Below are positions 5,263 to 5,420 of a stretch of DNA of 5,420 nucleotides, one piece after another. The DNA lies in the NCBI GenBank assembly GCA_022599995.1, contig JAHZLG010000289.1:1-5420 (forward strand). Reading direction: 5' to 3'. A program made the position numbers and the translations under genes. How positions within the stretch are numbered: the first letter of the stretch is position 1; each line of letters starts with the position of its first letter. The notes below the pieces were generated by a model. That model was not told where the DNA came from, searched no databases, and was given only the letters and a program-made list of their open reading frames with translations. This DNA is from Alphaproteobacteria bacterium. GTDB taxonomy: Bacteria > Pseudomonadota > Alphaproteobacteria > CBDBCS01 > JAHZLG01.

Positions 5263-5420
5263 TCAATACACTCTTTGAAAGAAACGCGATGCATCGATGA
5301 CGTCGTTCGCGAATTGGTTTAGTGTATGAAGGTACCCGCTCGTTGAGACTCCAAACACCCGTGCCCCTGCCTTGCCTGCCGTGCGCAACTGCTCCAGCAC
5401 CTGTTGATCTGGGAGACCGA
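5263..5420 (-). CDS. C-terminal fragment of an unrecognised protein (5' end outside window)
   Basis: An open minus-strand frame enters from the right edge and ends at TGA 5265-5263, giving 51 residues. It begins GLPDQQVLEQLRTAGKAGARV and ends NDVIDASRFFQRVY. The helix, glycine turn and short hydrophobic strand (LRTAGKAGARVFGVST) look like one unit of an alpha/beta Rossmann-like fold, but no catalytic motif identifies the family and I do not name it. The coding signal is supported by high G+C (39/60 at 5341-5400), sensible amino acid composition and the hairpin just past its stop. Its composition matches the left-hand ABC gene rather than the genes between, so it is probably host backbone on the far side of the insertion. 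Confidence 0.6.
   Translation of the reverse strand, partial: GLPDQQVLEQLRTAGKAGARVFGVSTSGYLHTLNQFANDVIDASRFFQRVY

Noticed and set aside
1..5420. CRISPR array, tRNA or rRNA genes
   Set aside because: No regularly spaced repeats, no tRNA T-arm plus acceptor pattern and no rRNA-like stretch were seen on either strand.

Overview
The window looks like a small defence-type accessory island inserted between two ordinary chromosomal genes of a proteobacterium, probably an alphaproteobacterium. I base the host guess only on the flavour of the LivF-type ABC ATPase tail at the left edge. Hand counts of single 60-base rows show a composition break. The flanks are GC-rich (35/60 at 61-120, 39/60 at 5341-5400) and the interior is AT-richer (22/60 at 781-840, 23/60 at 4321-4380). 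This fits horizontal acquisition, although no integrase, transposase or attachment-site repeat is visible.

Layout, left to right: (1) positions 1-353, plus strand, the C-terminal part of a branched-chain amino acid type ABC transporter ATPase. (2) positions 478-3409, a tightly packed three-gene operon on the minus strand, transcribed right to left. It encodes a 308-residue protein with ubiquitin-like (beta-grasp) character followed by a possible E2-like C-terminal domain that has no cysteine, then a JAB/JAMM metalloprotease of the deubiquitinase family, then a 475-residue E1-like ThiF-family adenylyltransferase. The first junction has an 11-nt separation with the ribosome-binding site on the stop codon; the second is an ATGA overlap. 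(3) positions 3410-3804, a divergent intergenic region of about 395 bases with inverted repeats, repeated short words and a G8 tract. (4) positions 3805-4932, plus strand, a single protein fusing an XRE-type helix-turn-helix to an ImmA/IrrE-type zinc metallopeptidase and an unassigned C-terminal region. (5) positions 4933-5262, noncoding sequence with a GC-rich hairpin. (6) positions 5263-5420, minus strand, the C-terminal end of an unrecognised, host-like gene.

The interesting unit is items 2 to 4. Protease, E1 and a Ubl/E2-like protein together form the minimal kit of a bacterial ubiquitin-like conjugation pathway. The gene order (Ubl/E2-like, JAB, E1) matches the bilA-bilB-bilC-bilD order, but with no free-standing Ubl or E2. 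The divergent regulator resembles the CapH (HTH repressor) plus CapP (ImmA/IrrE peptidase) pair that controls CBASS and related defence loci, but here both functions sit on one polypeptide. My working model is that the regulator represses the conjugation operon and that damage or infection activates its peptidase, which separates the DNA-binding domain and derepresses the operon. The enzyme family calls for JAB, E1, HTH and peptidase come from visible motifs. The Ubl and E2 calls and the regulatory model are inference.
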